Origin: Companilactobacillus halodurans
Lineage (GTDB): Bacteria > Bacillota > Bacilli > Lactobacillales > Lactobacillaceae
DNA length: 56,656 bases
Reading direction: 5' to 3'
Assembly: GCF_009600985.1 (NCBI RefSeq)
Contig: NZ_VDFP01000016.1
Location: 1-56,656 of the forward strand
Each line of letters opens with the position of its first letter. Within the stretch, counting starts at the first letter, position 1. Positions 8,138 through 17,428 of the stretch are shown in pieces. The position numbers were made by a program, and so were the translations under genes. Below the pieces are notes generated by a model. That model was given only the letters and a program-made list of their open reading frames with translations, was not told where the DNA came from and did not search any database.

Positions 8138-9216
8138 TGACTTCTAACTCCCTCTTGCTGTCTGACTGATTCAATCAAATCGATGAATTCATCAAAGACA
8201 TAATATCCGTCAGTAGGTCCTGGGGCTGCTTCGGGTTCAAAGAGCACACCCATAATTGGTAGATATTCGTGACGAATCCCTTCAATCGTTCCATCAGAAA
8301 CGCAAACGTTAGTAACGATAAAATCAGAGGCACTAATATATTTTGGATCAAGGGTATAAGAATGATTGTGATTGACGAAATCAATTTTGCCACTGGCAAC
8401 TTCTTTAACTGCTAAAGAAGATTCGTGGTGCGGCTGTGGCAATTTTTCAATCTGACAATCATTAGCCATCGCAATCAAAAGGTTCCCCAAGCCGATTCCG
8501 AGGATGGGGTAGTTCTTTTGCAAAATTTGAATAGTTTCAATCGTTTTAGGTAAATCTTCTGGTGCTCCTGGTCCGTTGGAATAAATAATCCCATCAGGAT
8601 GTAAATTCTCAATTTCTTCAACCGTTGATTTATAATTGACGATTACCGAATTACAGTCCCGATATGATAATTGCCGTAAAATTGAATATTTAAGTCCTAA
8701 ATCGACGATAACGATTTTTAAGCCCATATTAGGATTAGGATACGATTGTCGCGTCGAAACGCGTTTGACTAAATCTGGTGGCAAAACTAGCGCCTTGATT
8801 TGATCAATGGCATGCTCATCGTGCGTATCCATAATGCTAGCCTTCATTTCTCCATGTTCAGCAATATGTTTTGCTAATGCTCTAACATCAACATTTTTAA
8901 TCCCAGGAATTTTTAAACTAGTAATCCAATCTTCAAAAGAAATCGATTTATCGACTGTCAAAAGGCTGGATGAACCAATAACGACTCCCTTGCATTGGGA
9001 ATTGATTGATTCGTAGAAATCTCGATTAATTCCTGAGTTACCAACAGAAGGAATCGTGAACGCAATAATTTGACCTTCAGTATCAGGATCAGTTACTGAT
9101 TGTTCGATTCCAGTCCGGTTATTTGAAATCACTAATTGTCCAGTAGTGATTATAGAAGATCCAAATCCTTCACCTGGAAAGACGGTTCCATCTTCTAAAA
9201 TTAAATAACGTTTCAT
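8128..9216 (-). CDS. Glutaminase-dead carbamoyl-phosphate synthetase small-subunit-like protein
   Basis: A 362-residue CarA homologue of normal length. In true CarA the C-terminal class I amidotransferase domain frees ammonia from glutamine through a Cys-His-Glu triad. Here the nucleophile motif, usually GICLGHQ, reads GIGLGNL: Cys is Gly242, and the His-Gln after it are Asn-Leu. The triad His motif, usually HPEASPGP, reads EPEAAPGP: His is Glu327, while Glu329 remains. The N-terminal domain keeps its outline (LEDGTVFPGEGFG; TDPDTEGQIIAFT; VGNSGIN), but FNTxMTGY is altered to ISNNRTGI. Glutaminase activity is therefore not expected. It lies 26 bases after pyrR and overlaps the carB-like gene by 10 bases, so the two are probably made together as a complex. 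Annotation as functional carA/pyrAA would be misleading. Confidence 0.8.
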   Translation of the reverse strand: MKRYLILEDGTVFPGEGFGSSIITTGQLVISNNRTGIEQSVTDPDTEGQIIAFTIPSVGNSGINRDFYESINSQCKGVVIGSSSLLTVDKSISFEDWITSLKIPGIKNVDVRALAKHIAEHGEMKASIMDTHDEHAIDQIKALVLPPDLVKRVSTRQSYPNPNMGLKIVIVDLGLKYSILRQLSYRDCNSVIVNYKSTVEEIENLHPDGIIYSNGPGAPEDLPKTIETIQILQKNYPILGIGLGNLLIAMANDCQIEKLPQPHHESSLAVKEVASGKIDFVNHNHSYTLDPKYISASDFIVTNVCVSDGTIEGIRHEYLPIMGVLFEPEAAPGPTDGYYVFDEFIDLIESVRQQEGVRSQWN

Positions 9217-9242
9217 TCCATAGCAACTCCTTTAAAGATAGC

Positions 9243-9779
<537 letters not shown>

Positions 9780-9787
9780 CTACTTTC

Positions 9788-9815
9788 AAAAAAGCACTCA
9801 CTAAGTGAGTGCTTT
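9788..9815 (-). terminator. Terminator between rluD and pyrR
   Basis: AAAGCACTCACT (9791-9802) pairs with AGTGAGTGCTTT (9804-9815), and the minus strand continues with T residues. It ends the fhs-lspA-rluD transcript. Because it lies in the leader of pyrR, an attenuator role cannot be excluded. Confidence 0.75.
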
Positions 9816-9862
9816 ACTATTTTTATAATCACACACAATTCTATTTCTAAATTATAGCACGA

Positions 9863-10786
9863 TTAAGATTGTCGATGACGCAATTGTGCTAGTGTATCTA
9901 GAAAAATCTGTGGAGGCTCAACTGAAAATTCCATCCACTTATGCGTTCTAGGATGTTCAAAGCCCAGGGTCTTTGCGTGTAAGAATTGTCCCTTACCATC
10001 AAGGGTATTTTTCGGTCCATACAATGGGTCGCCAGCAACGGGATGACCAATGTATTTCATATGAACTCTGATTTGATGAGTCCGACCAGTCTCTAACTTC
10101 AATTTCAACAGTGAATAATTTTCAAACTGTTCTAAAACTGTAAAGTGAGTGACTGCATGACGTCCATCTTCAACAACTGCTTGTTTTTTACGATCAGTCT
10201 TGGAACGCCCCAGTGGTGCATTGATTCGACCAGTCTTTTCTTGGAAGTTGCCATGAACGATGGCAACATATTCACGGAGATTACTCTTCTCCTTCAATTG
10301 CTTCATCAAAGATTGTTTTGCTAAATTATTTTTTGCAATCATCAATAGACCAGAAGTATCTTTATCGATTCGATGAACGATACCTGGTCTAATGACATCG
10401 CTGTCGTTGATTTGACAATGATACAAAATAGCATTGACCAAAGTTTTATCCGGATGACCAGCAGCCGGATGAACGACCATCCCTTGAGGTTTATTGACCA
10501 CAATCACATCTTCGTCTTCGTAAACGATGTCTAACGGGATGTTTTCGGGAATAGCCTCTAAAGGTTTTTCTTTAGGAATGTTAACAATGATTTTATCACC
10601 AGTCGTCAATTTGGCCCCCGTTTTAGTTATTTCTTTATCATTGACCAAAACGTTGCCATCTTTGATGAATTTTTGAAGTTGAGATCTTGTAAAATCACTG
10701 ATTTCAGTACTTAAAAATGTATCTAAGCGACCTTTTTTTGTTTCGTTGTACTCTAAATTTAAAGACTTACTTATTATTTTTCTCAC
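9863..10786 (-). CDS. rluD: RluA/RluD-family 23S rRNA pseudouridine synthase
   Basis: A 307-residue pseudouridine synthase. An S4 RNA-binding domain occupies about 15-75 and the RluA-type catalytic domain about 85-295. The signature HRIDKDTSGLLM contains the catalytic Asp, and GRTHQIRVH is the second family block. It is like Bacillus YlyB; by homology it modifies uridines in helix 69 of 23S rRNA, though exact targets vary among paralogues. The start is a GTG at 10786 that lies inside lspA (20-base overlap) without a strong ribosome binding site, so translation is probably coupled to lspA. The lspA-rluD order is conserved across Firmicutes. Confidence 0.9.
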   Translation of the reverse strand: MRKIISKSLNLEYNETKKGRLDTFLSTEISDFTRSQLQKFIKDGNVLVNDKEITKTGAKLTTGDKIIVNIPKEKPLEAIPENIPLDIVYEDEDVIVVNKPQGMVVHPAAGHPDKTLVNAILYHCQINDSDVIRPGIVHRIDKDTSGLLMIAKNNLAKQSLMKQLKEKSNLREYVAIVHGNFQEKTGRINAPLGRSKTDRKKQAVVEDGRHAVTHFTVLEQFENYSLLKLKLETGRTHQIRVHMKYIGHPVAGDPLYGPKNTLDGKGQFLHAKTLGFEHPRTHKWMEFSVEPPQIFLDTLAQLRHRQS

Positions 10787-11231
10787 CTGCTAATTGGATA
10801 ATCAATGACGCGATAATGAAGATTACACCAATCGTGATGTAGGTATCGGCCAGATTAAAAATTGGAAAATTGATAAAGTCTAAATTGAACATGTCGACCA
10901 CATAATGTCTGGTAAAACGATCAATTGCATTACCCATTGTTCCCGCTAATAAGAATATCAAAGAAAATCGATAAAGATAATCTTTTTTATCAGCTTTTAT
11001 AAATAAATATACTAAAACTACCACAGCAATGATAGTCACAATGTAAAAGAATAACATTTTACCTTCAAGCATGCTCCAAGCAGCACCAGTATTAGTGATA
11101 TGCGTAATTGAAACGATACCTGGAATAAAATCATGGACGCTCATTGTTGCAATATTGGTCGTAACGTAATATTTCAGCGTTTGATCACCAACTATTAAAA
11201 CTGCAAATAGCAGCCAATAAACCAACTGCAC
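10767..11231 (-). CDS. lspA: Lipoprotein signal peptidase (signal peptidase II)
   Basis: A 154-residue membrane aspartyl protease that removes signal peptides from diacylglyceryl-modified prolipoproteins. Four hydrophobic segments are seen (about 4-20, 62-80, 86-104, 128-148). The catalytic aspartates lie in NAIDRFTRHYVVDMFNL, and the conserved NTGAAWSML block precedes them. Length is normal. It begins with GTG, sharing one base with the fhs stop codon (TAGTG); GGAGG lies upstream within the fhs end, so the pair is tightly coupled. Confidence 0.94.
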   Translation of the reverse strand: MQLVYWLLFAVLIVGDQTLKYYVTTNIATMSVHDFIPGIVSITHITNTGAAWSMLEGKMLFFYIVTIIAVVVLVYLFIKADKKDYLYRFSLIFLLAGTMGNAIDRFTRHYVVDMFNLDFINFPIFNLADTYITIGVIFIIASLIIQLAGEKNNK

Positions 11232-12913
11232 TAGAATAGTCCTCCGATTGTTCCTTCATTGTCGACATCCATCCCTAAAGCGGCTGGTTTCTTGGGAAGA
11301 CCTGGCATTGTCATAACATTACCAGTTAAGACAACGACAAAGCCTGCACCTAACTTCGGTACAATATCAGTTACATGAAGCGTAAAGTCTTTAGGTGAAC
11401 CCAGTTTTTTAGGATCGTCACTCAATGAATATTGAGTTTTGGCAACACAGACAGGTAAATCGTCCCAAGCATTGTCTTTTAGAACTTGCAATTGGTTTGA
11501 AGCTTTCTTGCTGTAAGCAACATTATTAGCTCCATATACTTCGGAAGCAATTGTAGCAATCTTAGCTTCAGTAGTTTCGCCGTCTTCATAAAGACGAGTA
11601 TAGTTGGCTTCTTTTTCGGTAGCACGAACAACTGCTTTTGCAAGAGCTTGACCACCTTTACTACCATTGTGGTGAATCTCTGCCAATTCAACTTCTACAC
11701 CGACTTCATCACAAAGGGATGTCAAAAGTTTAATTTCATTAGCAGTATCAGTTTCAAATTTATTGATAGCGACAACCACAGGAATGTGATAGTAACGCAT
11801 GTTGTGGATGTGACGTTTCAAATTCTTAAAACCTAAGTTCAATGCGTTCAAATCTTCATCTTTGATATCAGCTAATTTTTGACCGCCATTATATTTCAAA
11901 GCTCTCACAGTTGCCACGATGACAATTGCATTTGGAGCATGATTGAGTTTTGGTGTCACGATATCAAGGAACTTCTCGCCACCAAGATCGGCTCCAAAGC
12001 CAGCTTCTGTGACCGCATAGTCGCCAAGTTTCATAGCTAACTTTGTAGCTAAGATACTATTGCAACCATGGGCAATGTTAGCGAATGGACCACCGTGAAT
12101 GATAGCTGGAGTATTTTCCAGTGTTTGAACTAAATTAGGCTTCAATGCATCTTTTAAGAGAACAGTAATGGCACCTTCAACATGAAGATCTCTGACGAAA
12201 ACGGGTTTCTTGTCAAAAGTGTAAGCAATCAAGATACTTGAAATTCTTTCTTTTAAATCGTCAATGTCTTGAGCTAAACAAAGTACAGCCATTAATTCGC
12301 TAGCAACGGTGATTTCAAAATGTTCTTCTCGAGGCATGGAATTGAATGGACCACCTAAACCAACTACAGTATTTCTTAAAGCACGATCGTTAATGTCTAA
12401 GGCTCTCTTCCAAACGATTCTTCTTGGATCAATGTTCAAACTATTTCCTTGATGGATATGATTATCGATTAAGGCTGCTAAAGTGTTAACAGCACTTGTT
12501 AAAGCATGCATATCGCCTGTAAAGTGAAGATTGATATCTTCCATCGGTACTACTTGAGCAAATCCACCACCAGTAGCGCCGCCTTTCATCCCCATAACTG
12601 GTCCAAGAGATGGTTCACGTAAAGCCAAAACAGTTTTCTTGCCTAATGATTGCAACGAATCAGCCAAACCGATGGCAACCGTCGATTTACCTTCACCGGC
12701 AGGAGTAGGATTGATCGAAGTAACTAAAATTAATTTACCGTCATCTTTTTCCATTGCTTTGCCGATGCTGCGAGCAGAAAATTTGGCCTTGTAATGACCG
12801 TAAGGTTCAATATCGTCGGCAGTTAAACCGACCTTGTTAGCAATTTCGTTAATATTTTTCATTTTATCGTGCTCATTGATTTGAGCGATTTCGATATCAC
12901 TTGGAAATGACAT
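11231..12913 (-). CDS. fhs: Formate-tetrahydrofolate ligase
   Basis: A 560-residue Fhs, which makes 10-formyltetrahydrofolate from formate, THF and ATP for purine synthesis and initiator tRNA formylation. The P-loop TPAGEGKST near residue 65, the [20 protein letters not shown] block and the [13 protein letters not shown] block are all intact. The ATG at 12913 follows AGGTGA by five bases and is preferred over an in-frame GTG at 12922. It overlaps the ebsA-like gene upstream and abuts lspA downstream in one operon. Confidence 0.95.
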   Translation of the reverse strand: MSFPSDIEIAQINEHDKMKNINEIANKVGLTADDIEPYGHYKAKFSARSIGKAMEKDDGKLILVTSINPTPAGEGKSTVAIGLADSLQSLGKKTVLALREPSLGPVMGMKGGATGGGFAQVVPMEDINLHFTGDMHALTSAVNTLAALIDNHIHQGNSLNIDPRRIVWKRALDINDRALRNTVVGLGGPFNSMPREEHFEITVASELMAVLCLAQDIDDLKERISSILIAYTFDKKPVFVRDLHVEGAITVLLKDALKPNLVQTLENTPAIIHGGPFANIAHGCNSILATKLAMKLGDYAVTEAGFGADLGGEKFLDIVTPKLNHAPNAIVIVATVRALKYNGGQKLADIKDEDLNALNLGFKNLKRHIHNMRYYHIPVVVAINKFETDTANEIKLLTSLCDEVGVEVELAEIHHNGSKGGQALAKAVVRATEKEANYTRLYEDGETTEAKIATIASEVYGANNVAYSKKASNQLQVLKDNAWDDLPVCVAKTQYSLSDDPKKLGSPKDFTLHVTDIVPKLGAGFVVVLTGNVMTMPGLPKKPAALGMDVDNEGTIGGLF

Positions 12914-13295
12914 TGCTTTCACCTGCTTCTTTTCTAATTAGATTTAAAATTCCCCTAGTAGAAGTTACCCTAAATGGAAAGAAATCGTGATTATTAAAAT
13001 CAAACTCAATCGTCCATTTATTATCTATCTTTAAACCAACCTCCGCATGTTTAAAACTGCGGGTTTTGTAGTAAGGCTCTTTGATGACTACTTCATCGTC
13101 TGTTATTCTAACCCAAGAGTTAGCTATAATGTAGAAGACGTAAATTCCATCAATAATCCAAACTAAAAACGGAATAAAGCTTAGCGCCATAATTTCCAAC
13201 TGTAAAATAGACCCTAAACATGCAAGACTTAAAGCAATCGACCACATGATGATTCCCCATGCACCAGCTGGTTGAACAAAATGTTTCTTTGACAT
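12897..13295 (-). CDS. EbsA-like small membrane protein
   Basis: A 132-residue protein with two hydrophobic segments (about 12-32 and 36-60) followed by a soluble beta-rich region of about 70 residues ([13 protein letters not shown], then WTIEFDF). This layout, length and position beside fhs and an RNase H-like gene match the EbsA family of Lactobacillales, whose function is not established. It overlaps the start of fhs by 17 bases, so the two are co-transcribed. CAGGAG lies upstream of the ATG. The name rests on pattern and context rather than on a diagnostic motif. Confidence 0.6.
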   Translation of the reverse strand: MSKKHFVQPAGAWGIIMWSIALSLACLGSILQLEIMALSFIPFLVWIIDGIYVFYIIANSWVRITDDEVVIKEPYYKTRSFKHAEVGLKIDNKWTIEFDFNNHDFFPFRVTSTRGILNLIRKEAGESNVISK

Positions 13296-13322
13296 AATTT
13301 CTCCTGAAAGGTTCTAAATAAT

Positions 13323-13727
13323 ATGATTAAATTGTACACCGATGCCGGATTAAATACTAATTTAAATCTAGGCGTCGTCTCTTACGTAATAAAACGAAAT
13401 AACAAAATTTATCAAGATGCACTTCACCAAGATAATCAAGATAATCATTATCTCGAATTCTTAGCCTTAAAAATTGCTTTGCAAAAAATTATAGAAAATC
13501 ATTGGAATGATGAGATAGTTTTAATCCATTCCGACAGTCAAATCGTCATCGATAGTTTGGACAAGAATTATTCCAAAAATTATCAACCGATACTCGATGA
13601 CATTTTGTCTGAGCTTGAAAACTTTCCTGAATATTTTGCCAAGCACATTGCTGACAAGGATAATCGTGCTGCACATACGCTCGTCCATCAAGAAATGCTA
13701 AAAATTAGGACACATTCTGATAAATAG
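13323..13727 (+). CDS. RNase HI-family (reverse-transcriptase-like fold) protein
   Basis: A 134-residue RNase H-fold protein. Acidic residues at the first three active-site positions are present: Asp7 (LYTDAG), Glu45 (YLEFLALK) and Asp71 (HSDSQ). At the fourth position, where RNase HI usually has Asp in an N-x-x-x-D context, this protein has His118 (NRAAHTL). Members of this short group are widespread in lactobacilli, and their substrate (RNA:DNA hybrid or other) is largely untested. It is divergent from the ebsA-like gene, with 27 bases between start codons. Whether it cleaves RNA is uncertain because of the fourth residue. Confidence 0.8.
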   Translation: MIKLYTDAGLNTNLNLGVVSYVIKRNNKIYQDALHQDNQDNHYLEFLALKIALQKIIENHWNDEIVLIHSDSQIVIDSLDKNYSKNYQPILDDILSELENFPEYFAKHIADKDNRAAHTLVHQEMLKIRTHSDK

Positions 13728-13799
13728 CTGATAATTTGTTTCTGCAAATTGTAAAGTATGCTACTATTAAAACGCTTTCAAATAAGAGGAGGTTTTCCC

Positions 13800-14813
13800 A
13801 TGTACTATGTTGTAATGAAAGATCGCGATATTCGTGATAACTTAGCTACGGAACAATACCTAATGAATAACGTCAAATTCGATGAACCATTAGTACTGTT
13901 CTATATTGAAAAACCATGTATTATTGTAGGACGTAATCAAAACACAATTGAAGAAATCAATAGCGATTACATCAAAGATAACAATATCACTGTAACACGC
14001 CGCATCTCTGGTGGTGGAGCAGTTTACCAAGACCTCGGCAACCTTTGCTTCAGTTTCGTGGTTGATTCAGATGATAAAAACTTCGGTGATTTCAAATCAT
14101 TTACGCAACCAATTATAGACGCTTTGCATCAAATGGGAGCCACAACTGCCGAAGTGTCCGGTCGCAATGATCTCTTAGTCGATGGCAAGAAATTCTCTGG
14201 CAATGCTATGTATTCTAGAAACAATAAGACATTCTCTCATGGAACTTTATCCTTAGATGTCGATTTAGACGTTCTAACAAAAGCTTTGCACGTTTCCAAG
14301 GATAAAATAGCTTCTAAGGGAATTAAGTCAATTCGCTCAAGAGTTACTAACTTACGTCCATACTTAGCTCCTGAGTACCAAGATTTAACAACAGAGCAAT
14401 TCCGCGACCGCTTATTATTAGAATTATTCCATGCCGATAATTTAGATGAAATTAAAGATCACGAATATGTCGTAACTGATGCTGATCAAAAAGAAATCGA
14501 CAAAATCAAAGAACAATATTATTACAACTGGGACTGGGTCTATGGTAAATCTCCTGCCTTTACAGCTAAACAAAGAAAACACTTCGATATGGGAACAGTT
14601 GATGTTCGTTACAATATCGAAAATGGTAAGATAGAGCATGTTGAGATTTATGGTGATTTCTTTGGTATGAAAGATGTTAATGACATTAAAGAAAAACTTT
14701 TGAATCTTAAATATGATCGTGAAGAGATACTAAATGTGCTCAACCAATTTAATCTTGATGATTATTTCAAGGGCATCCCTAACGATCAATTGAGTAAACT
14801 ATTTACTCCCTAA
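13800..14813 (+). CDS. lplA: Lipoate-protein ligase
   Basis: A 337-residue LplA-type ligase that activates free lipoate with ATP and attaches it to the E2 or H proteins of dehydrogenase complexes. The family block RISGGGAVYQDLGNL, the lipoyl-AMP Lys in GKKFSGNAM, and an accessory C-terminal domain (about 255-337) are present, as in the two-domain LplA form. The ATG at 13800 follows GAGGAGG, so the in-frame upstream ATG at 13758 is not used. No dehydrogenase complex genes are nearby. It has its own terminator. Confidence 0.93.
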   Translation: MYYVVMKDRDIRDNLATEQYLMNNVKFDEPLVLFYIEKPCIIVGRNQNTIEEINSDYIKDNNITVTRRISGGGAVYQDLGNLCFSFVVDSDDKNFGDFKSFTQPIIDALHQMGATTAEVSGRNDLLVDGKKFSGNAMYSRNNKTFSHGTLSLDVDLDVLTKALHVSKDKIASKGIKSIRSRVTNLRPYLAPEYQDLTTEQFRDRLLLELFHADNLDEIKDHEYVVTDADQKEIDKIKEQYYYNWDWVYGKSPAFTAKQRKHFDMGTVDVRYNIENGKIEHVEIYGDFFGMKDVNDIKEKLLNLKYDREEILNVLNQFNLDDYFKGIPNDQLSKLFTP

Positions 14814-14840
14814 CTATTAATTTAGAAATTTTAACTACAA

Positions 14841-14885
14841 AAAAACGGGTTGAGAAAATAATTCTCAATCCGTTTTTTATTTTTT
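14841..14885 (+). terminator. Terminator of lplA
   Basis: ACGGGTTGAGAA pairs with TTCTCAATCCGT (one G:T pair), followed by TTTTTATTTTTT. Confidence 0.88.
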
Positions 14886-14916
14886 GGTATGATTGTTTTT
14901 AATGAGAGGATAAAAA

Positions 14917-15861
14917 ATGATTAATGAAACCATATTGAACCAAGATGTAAAATTAATAGATGTTCATTCCACTAAAACACTCAACGACGATGATCGTACC
15001 CAGTTAATTGAAAAATATGGTCTGACTAATGAAATTTTAGATTACGCTGATGATGAAAATGAACGCGCTCGTTTTGAATATGACGATATTTCTAAAACTT
15101 ACTTGCTGGTCTATAACGTTCAAAATGAAAATAATCAAACAACTGATTTGTCGCAACGTACCCTGCCTATTTCATTTACCATTAAAGATAATCAATTGTT
15201 TCTTTTTACAAACGATGCTACGCATTACATCAAAGATTACTTATTAAAGGCCAAACAGCGAATTAAAACAAATATCAAGGATAAACTTTGGGAATATATT
15301 TTCAATACTTTTGACCAAATAACGAGTGACTTTAGTGACCAAATCAGTGAAACCGACAGTATACGAAACAACATTCAACATTTGATCAAGCGTCATCATT
15401 CTTCTGAAAAGCAAATTCTAGAATTAGCCAACTTACAAGATTTGACCACTTATCTGAATACTGCCATCAACGGAAATTTAGGAGTCTTGAAACAACTAGA
15501 ACTCATTTCGTCGGGCAATGTTCAAGATTTACATCTAACTAAATCTGCCCATGAACATTTGCATGATTCCATGATTGAAATTGAACAGATAAAGAATCAG
15601 GCGGATCTCAGTTCAGACATCATTGATCGAATTTCAAACACTTATAACAATATTTTGAATAATCGAACAAATACGACCATGAAGATACTGACAATCTACA
15701 CGATTATTCTCAGTATCCCCACGATCGTATCAGGGTTTTACGGAATGAACATGAAATTACCAATTGCCGATAAGGGCTGGTCTTGGGTCTTTTCATTAAT
15801 CATCACGATTATTATTATTTTAGTAATTCTTTGGGACCTACACAGGCGCGATACGCTCTAA
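14917..15861 (+). CDS. CorA-family magnesium/divalent cation transporter
   Basis: A 314-residue CorA-type channel. A long soluble N-terminal region (about 1-250, largely helical from 120) is followed by two transmembrane segments (about 255-275 and 288-308). The diagnostic YGMN motif lies at the end of the first membrane helix. Length is normal. CorA channels form pentamers that admit Mg2+ and sometimes Co2+ or Ni2+; some relatives export. GAGAGGA precedes the ATG, and TATGAT at 14888 just after the lplA terminator is a plausible -10. The 3' end overlaps the convergent methyltransferase gene by 4 bases. Confidence 0.9.
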   Translation: MINETILNQDVKLIDVHSTKTLNDDDRTQLIEKYGLTNEILDYADDENERARFEYDDISKTYLLVYNVQNENNQTTDLSQRTLPISFTIKDNQLFLFTNDATHYIKDYLLKAKQRIKTNIKDKLWEYIFNTFDQITSDFSDQISETDSIRNNIQHLIKRHHSSEKQILELANLQDLTTYLNTAINGNLGVLKQLELISSGNVQDLHLTKSAHEHLHDSMIEIEQIKNQADLSSDIIDRISNTYNNILNNRTNTTMKILTIYTIILSIPTIVSGFYGMNMKLPIADKGWSWVFSLIITIIIILVILWDLHRRDTL

Positions 15862-16976
15862 TGTTTTTTAGCCCAATATTGGTAAAGATCGGTCTTTAAT
15901 GAACCATTATATAATTTACGTTTTTTAGTGGCTAAGGAACCGAAGTATTTTTCAAATTCGACATCACTAGTTAAAATATATTTATTCCAAGTGGGAGCAG
16001 TCGCAAAGACTTCTCCCATTTCTTTATAAAGTTTTCTAACTCCTGCCATGTCGCTCATTCGTTGACCGTAAGGTGGGTTAGTAATAATGGTTCCGTACTC
16101 CCCTTCAATCTTTAAATCTTTGATAGCGACTTGTTTAAATTGAATATCATGCAAAACGCCAGCGTCATGTGCATTTAATTTAGCAATATCGATCATTGAA
16201 CCATCGATATCTGAAGCACGAATATCTAAATCGACATCTTTGACGCCAGCTTCAGCTTCTTCTTTGAGATTCTCAAGAATCTTATTATCGAACCAATCGA
16301 AGTTTTCAAATAAGAAATGACGCTTTATTCCTGGAGCAATATTTTTAGCCATTCGTGCTGCTTCGATTGCAATCGTACCGGAACCTGTGGTTGGATCTAA
16401 GAATGGATCTTCTTCTGGATGCCAGACAGTCAAAAGAATCATTGCAGCAGCGAAGTTCTCCTTCAAAGGAGCAGCACCATGCTCGATTCTGTAACCACGC
16501 TTATAAAGCGATTCACCAGTAGTATCAAGTGTTACTTCAACAGCATCTTTATGGATTCTAGTTTCAATTTGAAATGTTGCGCCAGTCTCTGGTAAACGTC
16601 CACGACGCATGAAAACATCAGCCATTTTATTTACGATGGCTTTTTTTGTTATGGCTTGAATATCACGTTCTGAATGCAATTTTGATTTAACTGTTCTTGC
16701 TTTAATTGGAAAAGCCGCATTCAATGGCAACCAATCATCCCAAGCAATTGCATAAACTTTATTAAAAAGTTCATCAAAAGTGGTTGCCTTGAACGTTCCA
16801 ATCAGAATTTTGACACGGTCAGCACTTCTTAGCCACAAGTTAGCTCTAGCAATATCTTCATACTCGCCGTCAAAATAGACCTTACCATTCTCGGTCTTTG
16901 TATCGTATCCCAAATTTTGTAATTCCTTTGCGGTTACAGATTCAAAGCCGCTTGACATAGTCGCAATTAATTTCAT
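15858..16976 (-). CDS. RlmL-type rRNA guanine-N2 methyltransferase (THUMP domain)
   Basis: A 372-residue class I SAM-dependent RNA methyltransferase, like Bacillus YpsC and the N-terminal half of E. coli RlmL, which forms m2G2445 in 23S rRNA. A THUMP RNA-binding domain lies at about 50-155. The catalytic domain has DPTTGSGTIAIEAA as the SAM-binding motif I and NPPYGQRM as the catalytic N-P-P-Y motif. Gene order rlmL-rnpB-gpsB-ypsA matches other Firmicutes. AGAGGGG lies before the ATG. Confidence 0.9.
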   Translation of the reverse strand: MKLIATMSSGFESVTAKELQNLGYDTKTENGKVYFDGEYEDIARANLWLRSADRVKILIGTFKATTFDELFNKVYAIAWDDWLPLNAAFPIKARTVKSKLHSERDIQAITKKAIVNKMADVFMRRGRLPETGATFQIETRIHKDAVEVTLDTTGESLYKRGYRIEHGAAPLKENFAAAMILLTVWHPEEDPFLDPTTGSGTIAIEAARMAKNIAPGIKRHFLFENFDWFDNKILENLKEEAEAGVKDVDLDIRASDIDGSMIDIAKLNAHDAGVLHDIQFKQVAIKDLKIEGEYGTIITNPPYGQRMSDMAGVRKLYKEMGEVFATAPTWNKYILTSDVEFEKYFGSLATKKRKLYNGSLKTDLYQYWAKKH

Positions 16977-17004
16977 ATTGCCCCTCTTAGTTTAATTTTT
17001 TGTA

Positions 17005-17029
17005 TAAAAAAAGGACGAACAAGTCGTCC
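17005..17029 (-). terminator. Terminator of rnpB
   Basis: GGACGA-CTTGT-TCGTCC hairpin followed on the minus strand by a run of eight T residues, just past the rnpB 3' end. Confidence 0.88.
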
Positions 17030-17036
17030 CTCTGCC

Positions 17037-17413
17037 TCGATAAACTCCTATAAGCCACGTTTTGTTCATGTATCAGGACGGCACCCTAATACAGTTAGTA
17101 ATCATCTATCTACAATTAAGCCTTCACAGTAGATTCATTTCTCGTTATGAAGCGCCCCTACCAAAGTTTGGGTTGCCCGCTTGCGGGGTTTACCTCGTTC
17201 CACCATTGCAATTTCTCACAATAATACGTCTCTGTGGCACTTTCAAGCTAGTAACACATGGTCAAAGACTTTAGTGCGTTCACTGCCATTACCTTTATAA
17301 AAGGCACCTTGGTTTATTGGACCAAGCACAAACACTGCAAGCATCTCAGCTCGCGCGGGCGTGGACTTTCCTCAGCCTAGATAACTAGACCGCGATTACT
17401 CGTAATTTACCGA
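17037..17413 (-). ncRNA. rnpB: RNase P RNA (bacterial type B)
   Basis: The catalytic RNA of RNase P, which trims the 5' ends of precursor tRNAs. On the minus strand the universal blocks are in order: TAATCGC then GAGGAAAGTCCACGC (P4 5' strand, CR-I), GAAAGTGCCACAG then AGACG, GGTAAACCCC, CCCAAACTTTGGTAGGGG as in the Bacillus type B RNA, GTAGATAGATGATT, and ACAAAACGTGGCTTA (P4 3' strand, CR-V). The ends TCGGTAAA and TTTATCGA pair as helix P1. Its place between gpsB and rlmL is the usual Firmicute one. End positions are good to a few bases. Confidence 0.96.
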
Positions 17414-17420
17414 CTTGAAT

Positions 17421-17426
17421 AGTATA
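17421..17426 (-). promoter_or_regulatory. -10 element of rnpB promoter
   Basis: TATACT on the minus strand lies about 8 bases upstream of the inferred rnpB 5' end, just beyond the gpsB stop codon. A clear -35 match is not seen at the usual spacing. Confidence 0.5.
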
Positions 17427-17428
17427 CA

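Noticed and set aside
9788..9815. PyrR-responsive attenuator before pyrR
   Set aside because: The hairpin is there, but I could not find the PyrR binding-loop consensus or an anti-terminator, and it is well placed as the rluD terminator.
17062..17274. A 70-codon plus-strand reading frame
   Set aside because: It lies entirely antisense within RNase P RNA, whose conserved blocks explain the sequence.
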